The notes under the pieces are model-generated. The model did no database searches and was not told the DNA's origin. It saw only the letters and a program-made list of their open reading frames with translations. The translations under genes and the position numbers were made by a program. Positions 1 through 8,658 of a DNA stretch of 64,000 bases are shown in pieces. Location: assembly GCA_019913005.1 (NCBI GenBank), contig JAIOHL010000252.1, positions 124,001-188,000 on the forward strand, given 5' to 3'. Numbering within the stretch: position 1 is the first letter of the stretch; each line of letters opens with the position of its first letter. This DNA comes from Anaerolineae bacterium (GTDB lineage: Bacteria > Chloroflexota > Anaerolineae > Aggregatilineales > J027).

Positions 1-36
1 GCGTATCTGCGGTATCTGCGTGATGAAGCGCAATAG
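1..36 (+). CDS. C-terminal tail of an upstream protein (cytochrome c-like), partial
   Basis: The first 36 bases are an open frame that begins outside the window and ends in TAG, giving the tail AYLRYLRDEAQ. It lies 13 bases before the cytochrome b start, in the same orientation, so it is probably the preceding gene of the same operon. Short helices of the form 'AYLRxLRD' are common at the C-terminus of class I cytochromes c, which would suit this operon, but eleven residues are too few to prove the family. Confidence 0.5.
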   Translation, partial: AYLRYLRDEAQ

Positions 37-49
37 TTGAAGAACGCAT

Positions 50-1375
50 ATGGCACCGTCTCAACCCAATTTTGTTCACCGAGTCCGCCGCTCCATTCGC
101 CGCCAAACCTTTTGGGGTGAAACTGATCGTGAGCGAATGCGTCTTGTCACCAGCGATTTAATTCTACATCTGCACCCCCGGACGGTTCCGGCGGCGGCTT
201 TGCGATGGACATATACCTTTGGATTAGGCGGCCTAGCAATTTTGCTACTGCCTATCATGATTGTCACGGGTATTTTGTTGATGTTTTCGTATACCCCCTC
301 AACTGATGCCGCCTATACCAGCATCCTCAATTTGGAACAGCATATCTGGTTCGGGCAGTTGATTCGTAATCTACATCATTGGAGTGCCAATTTGCTGCTG
401 GTAGTGACGGTGCTGCATTTGTTGCGGGTGTTGTATACCGGGGCGTTCCATAAACCGCGTGAATTTAACTGGCAAATTGGTTTGATGTTGTTGGGTCTGG
501 TGGTTGCTGCCAATTTTACAGGGTATCTCCTGCCCTGGGATCAGTTGGGCTATTGGGCCGTCACGGTCGTAACCAGTCTGATTGATTCGATTCCGCTGAT
601 TGGCCCGGATTTACGGGTTTGGCTATTGGGCGGCGATCAAGTTAATGAAAATACGCTACATAATTTTTATGTGCTGCATATTATGTTGATTCCACTGGGC
701 CTGTTGCTGGCTACGTCGTTTCATATTTGGCGCGTCCGCAAAGACGGCATCAGTATTCCCCGCAATTTAAACGACGACCAAATTTCGACGGAGAAACGCA
801 CCACCATTCCGCATCTCATCAGCCGCGAATTCATTTTTGGCCTAGTGATAGTAACCCTGCTGTTAGCGTGGGCTACTTGGGTGGATGCGCCATTGGGTGC
901 GAGTGCCAATCCGAATCAACCGCCGAATCCGACCAAAACAGCGTGGTATTTTATGGGGCTTCAAGAGTTTTTGCTGCACATTTACCCCTCGGTTGCTGGC
1001 ATCGCCATTTTGGGCGTGTTAATTATTGCCTTGCTGCTGCTGCCCTACTGGTACGACACCAGCGATTCGACAGGCATTTGGTTTCGCAGTCGCCGTGCCC
1101 GATGGATGTGTGGGGTGAGTGTGCCTGTCGGGGTAGGGATTGCGCTCACCAGCATTTTACTCACCGAAATCTCGATGAGTAGTGGGGCGATGCCTTTAGT
1201 CGCAACGTGGCTGTTGGTGGGGGGGTATTGGTGGTTACTCCGTCGTCGCGGGGCCGAGGTGGGTGAAATCCGTTTGGCGCTTTTTACGCTGATATTCACT
1301 ATTTTCGTGACCTTCACCGTCATTGGGATTGGTTTTCGTGGGGAAGGAATGACATTGAGAGGCCCTTGGGCATGA
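50..1375 (+). CDS. Cytochrome b (b6-type, with fused subunit IV-like C-terminus) of a quinol:acceptor oxidoreductase
   Basis: Membrane subunit that oxidises quinol and passes electrons through two b haems in a bc-type complex. The 441-residue protein has about eight or nine hydrophobic helices. Haem-ligand histidines are visible as pairs: H109/H123 in RNLHHW...VLHLLRV and H210/H225 in VLHIML...SFHIWRV. The 14- and 15-residue spacings are those of cytochrome b6 rather than mitochondrial-type cytochrome b (14 and 14). The C-terminal third carries KTAWYFMGLQE, where classical proteins have the Qo-site PEWY motif; related Trp-Tyr variants occur in menaquinol-oxidising complexes. It overlaps the Rieske gene by 4 bp. 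The start has only a weak GAAG ribosome site. Confident family assignment; the quinone type is inferred. Confidence 0.93.
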   Translation: MAPSQPNFVHRVRRSIRRQTFWGETDRERMRLVTSDLILHLHPRTVPAAALRWTYTFGLGGLAILLLPIMIVTGILLMFSYTPSTDAAYTSILNLEQHIWFGQLIRNLHHWSANLLLVVTVLHLLRVLYTGAFHKPREFNWQIGLMLLGLVVAANFTGYLLPWDQLGYWAVTVVTSLIDSIPLIGPDLRVWLLGGDQVNENTLHNFYVLHIMLIPLGLLLATSFHIWRVRKDGISIPRNLNDDQISTEKRTTIPHLISREFIFGLVIVTLLLAWATWVDAPLGASANPNQPPNPTKTAWYFMGLQEFLLHIYPSVAGIAILGVLIIALLLLPYWYDTSDSTGIWFRSRRARWMCGVSVPVGVGIALTSILLTEISMSSGAMPLVATWLLVGGYWWLLRRRGAEVGEIRLALFTLIFTIFVTFTVIGIGFRGEGMTLRGPWA

Positions 1376-1845
1376 AACGACGCGATTTTTTGGTGACGAT
1401 TTGGCAGGGCATCGGGGTATTAGCCACTGGCGGAATGGGTTTTATTGGGCTGCGCTATTTGGCTTCACAAAATCGGGAATCTGCTACAGGTGGCATTGTC
1501 ACAGCAGGGTTAGTGGATAATTTTGCCCCCGATACGGTTACGCCTATCCCCGAAGGCAAATGTTATCTCGTGCGGAACTCAACCGGGGGCTTTTTGGCGC
1601 TCTATCGCCAGTGTACCCACCTCAGTTGTATTGTGATCTGGGAGGATGACCAATTCCGCTGTCCTTGTCATGGTTCGGCTTTTACCACAGAGGGTAAGGT
1701 GATTTCCCCCCCCGCACCCCATCCCCTAACGGTGCTTGAAGTACAGATCGAAAATGGGCAGGTGCGAATTGACACCAGCAAACAGATCAAACGTACCAAA
1801 ACAACCGCTGAAGATTTTATATATCCTCCGGAGCAATCAGTGTGA
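1372..1845 (+). CDS. Rieske [2Fe-2S] protein of the bc-type complex
   Basis: Iron-sulfur subunit that takes the first electron from quinol and hands it to cytochrome c. The two cluster-binding boxes are intact: CTHLSC and CPCHGS. The N-terminus MKRRDFLVTIWQG is a twin-arginine (Tat) signal followed by a single hydrophobic anchor, as in most bacterial Rieske proteins. An upstream in-frame TTG at 1366 exists, but ATG at 1372 is preferred: it overlaps the cytochrome b stop as ATGA and puts the twin arginines next to the N-terminus. The stop overlaps the GTG start of the next gene. About 157 residues, normal for a bacterial Rieske subunit. Confidence 0.94.
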   Translation: MKRRDFLVTIWQGIGVLATGGMGFIGLRYLASQNRESATGGIVTAGLVDNFAPDTVTPIPEGKCYLVRNSTGGFLALYRQCTHLSCIVIWEDDQFRCPCHGSAFTTEGKVISPPAPHPLTVLEVQIENGQVRIDTSKQIKRTKTTAEDFIYPPEQSV

Positions 1846-3116
1846 CTCGCTCAATGAAATGGCTCGGACTGCTGGCAACTGTCGGGATTTTGGTGCTGCT
1901 GGCCTTTAATATTTGGCGCGAACCGACCCGACAAACTGAAGCGCAGGTGGCTTATCGTGCTACCGCGATTGCCGAGGGGACAACGCTTTATGCCTTATAC
2001 TGTGCGGAATGTCACGGCGCGGCGGGTGAGGGCCTCAATAACTATCCATCCCTCGATCAAGCCTTTCTCCGGCAACAGGATGTCGAAGCGCTATATAAAC
2101 TTGTGTCGCGTGGGCATTATGGCACGGACATGGCGGCGTTTGGTTTGCAAGAGGGGGGACTGCTCAATCGGGCACAAATTGAAAGTATCATTGCAGTGAT
2201 TCAGCACGGCTCATGGGCAGAAACCTCGCAGTATGTATTAGCCGCTGGTTTTCAGCCTGCTGCTTCGGTAGGGGATTCTAGTGATTTTCAAGCCGTGTAT
2301 GCTGCTGCCAATAATGACCCGAACACCACTCTAGCTACAGGCCGGACGCTTTTTGCTGGTGTTTGCGTCGAGTGTCATGGGGCCAATGGCGAAGGCACGG
2401 CGGATGCCCCTATGCTAAACAGCGTTTATGTACAAAGCATGTCCGCCGACCAACTGTTGAGCATTATCAATTTCGGGGTATCGGGCACCAAAATGGATAC
2501 CTTCCGCGAGCGATTCTCATTGGAGGAGAAAGCCGCGCTCATCTACCTTCTCCAGCATTGGAATGGAGGGACGGTGGTGGTTGCTCCCGCCCCGACAATT
2601 GATACCAGCGGCGTCACCGTCAGCGGGCAGGTCTTATTTGAAAAATGGTGTGCCCCCTGTCACGGAATACGCGGGGAGGGCGGGTCTATCGCACCGCAGT
2701 TGAATGATGTGCCGCCGCTTCCAACTGAATTTATCATGACCCGTGTCCGCACTGGCAAAAATGCCATGCCACCTTTCCCGTTGACCGATTTGCCCGACCC
2801 TGAATTGATGGTGCTAATTGAATATGCCCAATCCAATATTTTTGGTTCAAGCCTGCCTGTGCTCACAGAGGCCGAACTAGCCAATGCTGCCACGTTGTAT
2901 CAGCAGCAGTGCGCGGAATGTCATGGGGTACAGGCTGAGGGCACAGCGGAACAGGGGCCGCCATTGGTCAAAATACCGCCCTTGCACGCCAATTATATTG
3001 TTTATTTCACCCGTTTTGGATCGGCGAACACCCCCGGTATTCCTGCCAGTACGGTCTCCGATGCTGACTTACAATTGATTGTGGCGTATCTACATAGTCT
3101 GGGGATGCACGAATAA
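1842..3116 (+). CDS. Membrane-anchored cytochrome c with four CXXCH haem domains
   Basis: Likely electron acceptor subunit of the complex encoded by the two genes before it. The 424-residue protein begins with an uncleaved or signal-type hydrophobic segment (about residues 5-22) and then carries four class I cytochrome c domains, with CAECHG, CVECHG, CAPCHG and CAECHG, each followed by a GEG or AEG loop. The four domains look like internal duplications of one module. Start is GTG at 1842, overlapping the Rieske stop (GTGA), with GGAG about nine bases upstream. A bc complex usually uses a mono- or di-haem subunit, so four haems in one chain is a lineage-type variation. The gene converges on the kinase gene at 3145. 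Confidence 0.92.
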   Translation: MTRSMKWLGLLATVGILVLLAFNIWREPTRQTEAQVAYRATAIAEGTTLYALYCAECHGAAGEGLNNYPSLDQAFLRQQDVEALYKLVSRGHYGTDMAAFGLQEGGLLNRAQIESIIAVIQHGSWAETSQYVLAAGFQPAASVGDSSDFQAVYAAANNDPNTTLATGRTLFAGVCVECHGANGEGTADAPMLNSVYVQSMSADQLLSIINFGVSGTKMDTFRERFSLEEKAALIYLLQHWNGGTVVVAPAPTIDTSGVTVSGQVLFEKWCAPCHGIRGEGGSIAPQLNDVPPLPTEFIMTRVRTGKNAMPPFPLTDLPDPELMVLIEYAQSNIFGSSLPVLTEAELANAATLYQQQCAECHGVQAEGTAEQGPPLVKIPPLHANYIVYFTRFGSANTPGIPASTVSDADLQLIVAYLHSLGMHE

Positions 3117-3144
3117 CGCTTTATCTGGGGCAAGATTGGAAGGA

Positions 3145-6100
3145 CTAAGGGAGAATAGTGGAGCAGGTCGGGGATATGAGGCGACCAAAAAATTGCTGTT
3201 GCTCGTGCTCGGTAAGGTTGCGATTGGCGATGCGGCACGCATCCGACATCCATGTGGTGATGCCTGTTTTCCAAAACTGAATGGCCCCCATACGATTGGC
3301 TGAAATTATCTGATGGGTCGTTTCATCAAAGACGAGGCTGGTAAACCACTGATCCTCTTGTTCAAAAGGCTCGCCTAACATACTGCGTGACGCAACATCC
3401 CACCAAATGATTTGCCCGCCACGTCCACTAGAGATAAGTTGGTCTCCATCGTTCGTAAACGCCAAATCCGTTACCCAATTGTTATGGCCGATAAGAAGGT
3501 CGGCGGAACGTGACGAAAGCCTCCAAAGGCGTATGGTGTTATCGCGGCTGCCGGATGCCAGATAGCGACCATCTGGGCTAAAAGCCAACGACGATACACT
3601 GTCAGTATGCTCTTCCAAAGTAGCGATAAGCTCTCTAGTGTCCACGTCCCACAGTCGAATCGTTTTGTCATGACCCGCTGTTGCCAGCACCTGACCATCT
3701 GGACCAAAAGCCAGCGCCAAAACACCCCCGGTGTGCCCAATCAAGGGGTCTCCAATGGGCTGACCTGTGGTTACATCCCAAAATATGACTTGACCATCTT
3801 CGCTGGCTGAAACCAAAAGTTGACCATCCGGGCTAAAGGCTACTGACCACACAGGGTTTTGGGCAAGGGTGGATACCACCATGCGTTTTTGCGGTTGAAA
3901 GTTAGCAGTCTCCCATAAAATGATCGTCTGGTCGGCACTGCCAGAGGCCAGCCATGTCCCGTTGGGGCTAAAGGCGACACTGGTAACTGGGCCAGCGTGT
4001 TCTGTCATTTGGGCGACTTGGCGATTTTCGACTGTATCCCAAATGCTGACGGCATCAATTCCGTCGTCTTGGGTAGGGCCACCTGACGCCACTCCCAGCA
4101 AGGATGAATTGGGTTTAATCGCAAGATCGTTGATCAACAAGCTGGTTTGTATTTCATCAGAGAAGAACCTGAGCAGTGCCACGTCATTGCCGTCAGTAGA
4201 AACAAGAAACTGCCCATCTGGGCTAAAGCCGACACTCCACACTTCATTTTGGGAGATCTGGATTGGGACTGGAACAGATTGGTTGGCGGCAACAGGCCAA
4301 AATTTGATTGTTTGATCTACACTTGCCGACGCCAATAGGTTGCCGGACGGGTCGAATGTTAGGCTACGTATCCAATCGGTGTGGGCCTCTTCAAAAGTGA
4401 AGATGGGGGTCGTGTTTTCGCCATCTAAACGCCATAAAATGATAGACTCGTCTGCACCCGCCGAAACCAGCAGTGACCCGGTAGGATGAAAGGTAACTGC
4501 AAATACCCAATTGGTGTGGGCCGTAAGCGGTTCGCCAATTTCCTTCCCGGTTTTTACATCCCATAGGCGGACGGTATTATCAGCACTCCCGGAGGCTAAA
4601 ATCGTTCCATCGGGGCTGAAGGCGACGCTGTAGATAATATCGCTATGGCCTGCCAATGGCTCATCTATTGGCTTTTGCGTTGCAACATCCCACACTTGAA
4701 TAAGTCCTGCTTCACCACCTGCTGCCAAAAACTGACCGTCTGGGCTAAAACTGACACTCCACACCGAGCCGACACCTGCCTCAAGGGGTAGACCAATCAT
4801 CTGACCACTGGCAACATCCCACAGACGTACCGTGCTATCAGCACTTCCCGAAGCTAAAACTGTACCATCCGGGCTAAAGGCAAGGCTGTTAACCCACCCT
4901 TCATGACCCGTCAATAAAAATTTCTGGGTATGACTGCTGGCATCCCACAAAATCACTTGGTTATCGCGTCCACCGGAAGCAATGTAATGACCATCGGGGC
5001 TAAAGGTCACGGTGCGGATTAAATCGGTATGCCCATGCAAATAGGCTTCAAGGCGCGGCTCAATTTGCAGCGTACTCAACAAACTGTTCCGTGCTTCATA
5101 CGTGTCGGATATGCGCAGTGCTTCTAAACTGAGCAGCAGCGCCAAATCAATTTGATCGGCATTTGACAACGCAACCGCCGCTAATTCGCGTGATTGGGCA
5201 ACATGGGCCTGACGATTGGCGCGAGCACGCTCGCGTTCAGCCTGATTCGCCCGATCTAATCCCAATCCCGCCAGAATGATCGCAAGGACGGTTAACGTGA
5301 TTAGCGCTCCTGCAATCAGTCTGCGATACCACATGAGGCGGTTGCTGAGTGCAATACTTGCTGAAAGATAGGTGTGCTCGTCCGTAGACAGATTGACCAT
5401 CTGATGAACGGATTTAGTAAGGGATTTGAATTGATCTAATCTTGCCCCGCGTGCCAAGAATCCGGTGTCTCGATTTGCTTTTAGCCAATCTTGGGTGTTT
5501 GAGGCTAACTGCCGTTGTATTCGCATTTCATCACGGCTAGTTTCGATCCATTGTTGGAGACGATCCCATTCACGAATTAAGGCTTCATGGGCAATTTCTA
5601 CGGTTGGGGCGCGGGTAACAGGGTCACGATCAAAGGTCAAAAAACGCTGCTTATAAAAAATGTCCAGCACTTTTTGAATGGCATTTTTGCGTTCAGGGGA
5701 TTGTTCGGTCAATAGATCGGCTTGAGCAATGCGGCGGCGGACTGGCTCTGAGCCTTCAATAATCGAGATCAATTGCAGAAAAATCATCTGCGCTAATGTT
5801 TTTTCTTCGGCGTTAAGTGTCAAATACAGTTCATCGGCCCGGCGCGTCAGTGTGCCTGTCAGCCCTCCCAAACGGCCATATGTATCGAGGGTCAGGATAG
5901 AGGTGTGACGGTTCTCAAATAATTCTGTGAGGGTATATTGGAGCAAGGGCAGTGCCCCCGGCTGGCGAATGACATCCGCGATGATCGTGGCGAGTAGAAC
6001 GGATTCAAGGGTGATATTAGTACGCTGGGCGGGGCCGATAATGGCATATTCTAGTTCTTTTGGCGAAAGTGGCAGAGCAACTTCGGTATGGGCACGAATC

Positions 6101-7599
6101 AGTTCCCCAAAACTGGGATACAACAGCGGGCGATCATAAAAATCGGCGCGTAAAGTAATCAAAATATGGAGGTGGCTTTGGCTATCTTGAACCGCATTGA
6201 CAATATTGCTTAGGAAATAATTTCGCTCGACCTCGCTGCTCACGGAGGTGAAAACTTCTTCAAATTGGTCAATGAAGATGACAGTCTCGCTTTGTGTTTG
6301 TTCAAAGATTTTCTGACCAATGTTTTTTAGGCTATCCAAACACTCTCTATCGAAGTGAATATTCTCAGAATCGGTGGCAATTTGGAGCAAGCTGACTTCG
6401 AGTTCTCGAATGGGATCAGCGCCCGGTGTCATCGTCAAAAAGAAGCTGTTTCGAAAGAGTGGGGCCGCTCTGTTCCTTAATGTGGGAATCACCCCAGCAC
6501 GCACCACACTCGATTTACCACTCCCACTTGGCCCCACCACCGCCAGAAATGGTTCGGTTTCCAAACGACTCACAAGTTTGACGATGAGTGTTTCTCGGCC
6601 AAAAAAATCAGCCGCATCAACCTCTTCAAACGCGCGTAAGCCTTTGTAGGGGTTTCGCACAGTTGATGCGTCTTGCTCAAACACCATGGTGCCAAGCTGC
6701 TGGCTCTCGATGACCGTCTGTTTAGCAGTTTCCCCCAGTGAGGTGGTAGCAGATGGCAGTTGGCTGACAATATTGGCGGCATTGTAGAAAGCCTCCGTTA
6801 ATTCAGCTACTGACCTAAATCGGGCGGCGGCATCCTTATAAGTCGCTTGCCAAATCACCTCATTCATTTTTTCGGGAATATCGGGTCGCTGCAAGGACAC
6901 TGGCGGGACATTGCCATATACATGACCTTGGATAAAGTCCTCGCGTGTTTTTCCGATAAAGGGTAGCACGCCAGTTAAAAGCTCATAGAGCATAATTCCC
7001 AGACTGTAGATGTCGCTGAGGGATGAGGTCGGCTTTCGCATTAATGCTTCGGGTGACATATATTCAGGCGACCCTAAAACATATTTCGCCATTTCTGGAA
7101 CTTCATCAAGCAAGGACTTGGCGATGCCGAAATCAGAGAGATAGGCATTTCCTTGTTCATCTAGGAGAATATTGCCGGGTTTAATATCTTGGTGGACTAC
7201 GCCTTGCGAATGGGCGAAATGGAGCGCGGAGGAAATTTGGGTTAATAGACCTGCGATGGAGCTTACAGCGAGGCCTTTGGGGTTCAGCAGAACCAATTTG
7301 GCAAGATTGCCCCCGCGTAAGAACCGCATCACCAGATAGGCTCGATCAGGTTCACGCCAATAGTCATAAAGGGGCACGATGTAGGGATGCTCCAGACGAG
7401 CAACCACATGCGCCTCGACCTCAAACTGACGTATAAAATGGGGGTTGTTCGCGTATAGGGGGAGAATTACTTTGATGGCAACATCACGCTCAATGACGGG
7501 TTGATAGGCCCTGTATACACTTCCAAACCCACCCTTACCAATCAGCCCACCTAGTACATATCCTCGTATCGTCTGCTGAGAAGATTCCTGATCGTGCAT
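3145..7599 (-). CDS. Ser/Thr protein kinase fused to a STAND-type ATPase and two WD40 propellers
   Basis: A roughly 1484-residue signalling protein. Order: Hanks-type kinase (about residues 12-270) with GKGGFGSVY, lysine K43 in DVAIKVI, catalytic loop VVHQDIKPGN, SDFG, and GSPEYMSPEAL; then NPYKGLRAFEE and the P-loop VVGPSGSGKSS of a novel-STAND NTPase (about 330-700); a transmembrane segment near residues 756-778; a short coiled region rich in Arg/Ala; and about 14 WD40 repeats (each ending LWD/FWD/IWD-like), enough for two seven-bladed propellers. The catalytic loop has HQD instead of HRD. ATG at 7599 is preferred over TTG at 7602. Only 15 bp separate it from the FHA gene, so they are probably co-transcribed. 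It likely senses an extracellular ligand through the propellers; that is inference. Confidence 0.93.
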   Translation of the reverse strand: MHDQESSQQTIRGYVLGGLIGKGGFGSVYRAYQPVIERDVAIKVILPLYANNPHFIRQFEVEAHVVARLEHPYIVPLYDYWREPDRAYLVMRFLRGGNLAKLVLLNPKGLAVSSIAGLLTQISSALHFAHSQGVVHQDIKPGNILLDEQGNAYLSDFGIAKSLLDEVPEMAKYVLGSPEYMSPEALMRKPTSSLSDIYSLGIMLYELLTGVLPFIGKTREDFIQGHVYGNVPPVSLQRPDIPEKMNEVIWQATYKDAAARFRSVAELTEAFYNAANIVSQLPSATTSLGETAKQTVIESQQLGTMVFEQDASTVRNPYKGLRAFEEVDAADFFGRETLIVKLVSRLETEPFLAVVGPSGSGKSSVVRAGVIPTLRNRAAPLFRNSFFLTMTPGADPIRELEVSLLQIATDSENIHFDRECLDSLKNIGQKIFEQTQSETVIFIDQFEEVFTSVSSEVERNYFLSNIVNAVQDSQSHLHILITLRADFYDRPLLYPSFGELIRAHTEVALPLSPKELEYAIIGPAQRTNITLESVLLATIIADVIRQPGALPLLQYTLTELFENRHTSILTLDTYGRLGGLTGTLTRRADELYLTLNAEEKTLAQMIFLQLISIIEGSEPVRRRIAQADLLTEQSPERKNAIQKVLDIFYKQRFLTFDRDPVTRAPTVEIAHEALIREWDRLQQWIETSRDEMRIQRQLASNTQDWLKANRDTGFLARGARLDQFKSLTKSVHQMVNLSTDEHTYLSASIALSNRLMWYRRLIAGALITLTVLAIILAGLGLDRANQAERERARANRQAHVAQSRELAAVALSNADQIDLALLLSLEALRISDTYEARNSLLSTLQIEPRLEAYLHGHTDLIRTVTFSPDGHYIASGGRDNQVILWDASSHTQKFLLTGHEGWVNSLAFSPDGTVLASGSADSTVRLWDVASGQMIGLPLEAGVGSVWSVSFSPDGQFLAAGGEAGLIQVWDVATQKPIDEPLAGHSDIIYSVAFSPDGTILASGSADNTVRLWDVKTGKEIGEPLTAHTNWVFAVTFHPTGSLLVSAGADESIILWRLDGENTTPIFTFEEAHTDWIRSLTFDPSGNLLASASVDQTIKFWPVAANQSVPVPIQISQNEVWSVGFSPDGQFLVSTDGNDVALLRFFSDEIQTSLLINDLAIKPNSSLLGVASGGPTQDDGIDAVSIWDTVENRQVAQMTEHAGPVTSVAFSPNGTWLASGSADQTIILWETANFQPQKRMVVSTLAQNPVWSVAFSPDGQLLVSASEDGQVIFWDVTTGQPIGDPLIGHTGGVLALAFGPDGQVLATAGHDKTIRLWDVDTRELIATLEEHTDSVSSLAFSPDGRYLASGSRDNTIRLWRLSSRSADLLIGHNNWVTDLAFTNDGDQLISSGRGGQIIWWDVASRSMLGEPFEQEDQWFTSLVFDETTHQIISANRMGAIQFWKTGITTWMSDACRIANRNLTEHEQQQFFGRLISPTCSTILP

Positions 7600-7614
7600 C
7601 AAACGGACAGCCGC

Positions 7615-8628
7615 TTATTCTATGATGATTTCGAAAGGACTGGTCAGGATCAATTTGATCAGTGGCTCGATTTTTTCAAAGAATGCTTTTTTCTTTTCTT
7701 CCTCTAGGTTATTTGCTCCGAACTGCTCAAGCATAATGGAAGCTAGTTCTGTGACTACCTGATCAATATCGGCTAAACCCGACAGATCAACCATTGCTTG
7801 AGGTGGAAGTGTCTCTTCGGGCGAAACTTGGATACCTTGAAGTTTCCCTGAAAGTGCCTCCCGTCGTTTGCTAATTTCCTTCCGACTAAATTCAATGGCG
7901 TTATAGGCCCCAACTAATTTGGCTTGGATCAGGGCACGTTCTTTATCGAAGCTGACGGCTTTAATCTGCATCGAGGGGGAGGGTTGATCTTGGACAACAC
8001 TGATGCAGGCTTCGATTTCTTGGATAGAGTTAAGCAAATTCAAAAGACCATCTGAGAATAGATTGGGCGTCAACCCCATATTGAGGCCGCCGCGCGTATC
8101 TCGCATGAGCAGAGTCTGTTCAGATAGCTCTACGGACTGAAAATAGACAAACATCAGAAGTTGGCCGAGTCGAATAATATCACCACTTTTGAGTGACTGG
8201 CTCTGGTGAGGGAGCAGTTTTGACTCGTTTACCCACGTGCCATTGCTGCTGCCTAAATCTTGCAACGTAACTTCTGATCCTGACACTTTAATCTTGGCAT
8301 GTCGGCGCGAGACACCGGAGAGATAGCCGTAAAATGGATTCAAGTCAACGTCAGGGGGAGGAAGTCCATCTTGATAGCGACCCAGCAAGATTTCTTCTTT
8401 GATGGCTAACTTAAGCGGCTGACCAAAACCGGGCACATAAATCGTGAAAACACCCGGCTGGGGTGAAAAGGGCGATGGTTCAACCGGAGAGAGTGCCATA
8501 TCATCCGCAACAGCCACGGTTGTTGAAGATCGTAGCGGTGTCCCACATTTCTCACAAGCGGGTGCGCTGGTAGGATTTTGATGTTGGCAAACGGAACAAA
8601 TTATAAAATCTGAGGTGTTCAAATTCAC
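7615..8628 (-). CDS. Zinc-ribbon FHA-domain protein
   Basis: Phosphothreonine-binding adaptor, probably a partner or substrate of the kinase encoded next to it. The 337-residue protein opens with a zinc ribbon (CSVCQHQN...CEKCGTPL), has a Pro/Ser-rich stretch, and then an FHA domain (about residues 75-160) with the expected LLGRYQ, SRRHAKI, LGSSNGTWVN and GDIIRLG motifs. The C-terminal half is predicted helical and not recognised. Start codon is uncertain: GTG at 8628 lies only two bases after GAGG, while TTG at 8622 has GAGG at eight bases, so translation may start at 8622. It sits between the secreted FecR-like gene and the kinase on the same strand. Confidence 0.9.
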   Translation of the reverse strand: MNLNTSDFIICSVCQHQNPTSAPACEKCGTPLRSSTTVAVADDMALSPVEPSPFSPQPGVFTIYVPGFGQPLKLAIKEEILLGRYQDGLPPPDVDLNPFYGYLSGVSRRHAKIKVSGSEVTLQDLGSSNGTWVNESKLLPHQSQSLKSGDIIRLGQLLMFVYFQSVELSEQTLLMRDTRGGLNMGLTPNLFSDGLLNLLNSIQEIEACISVVQDQPSPSMQIKAVSFDKERALIQAKLVGAYNAIEFSRKEISKRREALSGKLQGIQVSPEETLPPQAMVDLSGLADIDQVVTELASIMLEQFGANNLEEEKKKAFFEKIEPLIKLILTSPFEIIIE

Positions 8629-8658
8629 TTCCTCTTGCTCCCTAAAAGGAAAACGGAA

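Noticed and set aside
727-1182. Plus-strand 151-codon ORF inside the cytochrome b gene
   Set aside because: Alternative-frame shadow of a clearly conserved gene; composition is unlike a protein family and it lacks a ribosome site.
3920-4338. Plus-strand ORFs in the WD40 region
   Set aside because: Repeating antisense frames created by the WD40 repeats of the minus-strand kinase gene.
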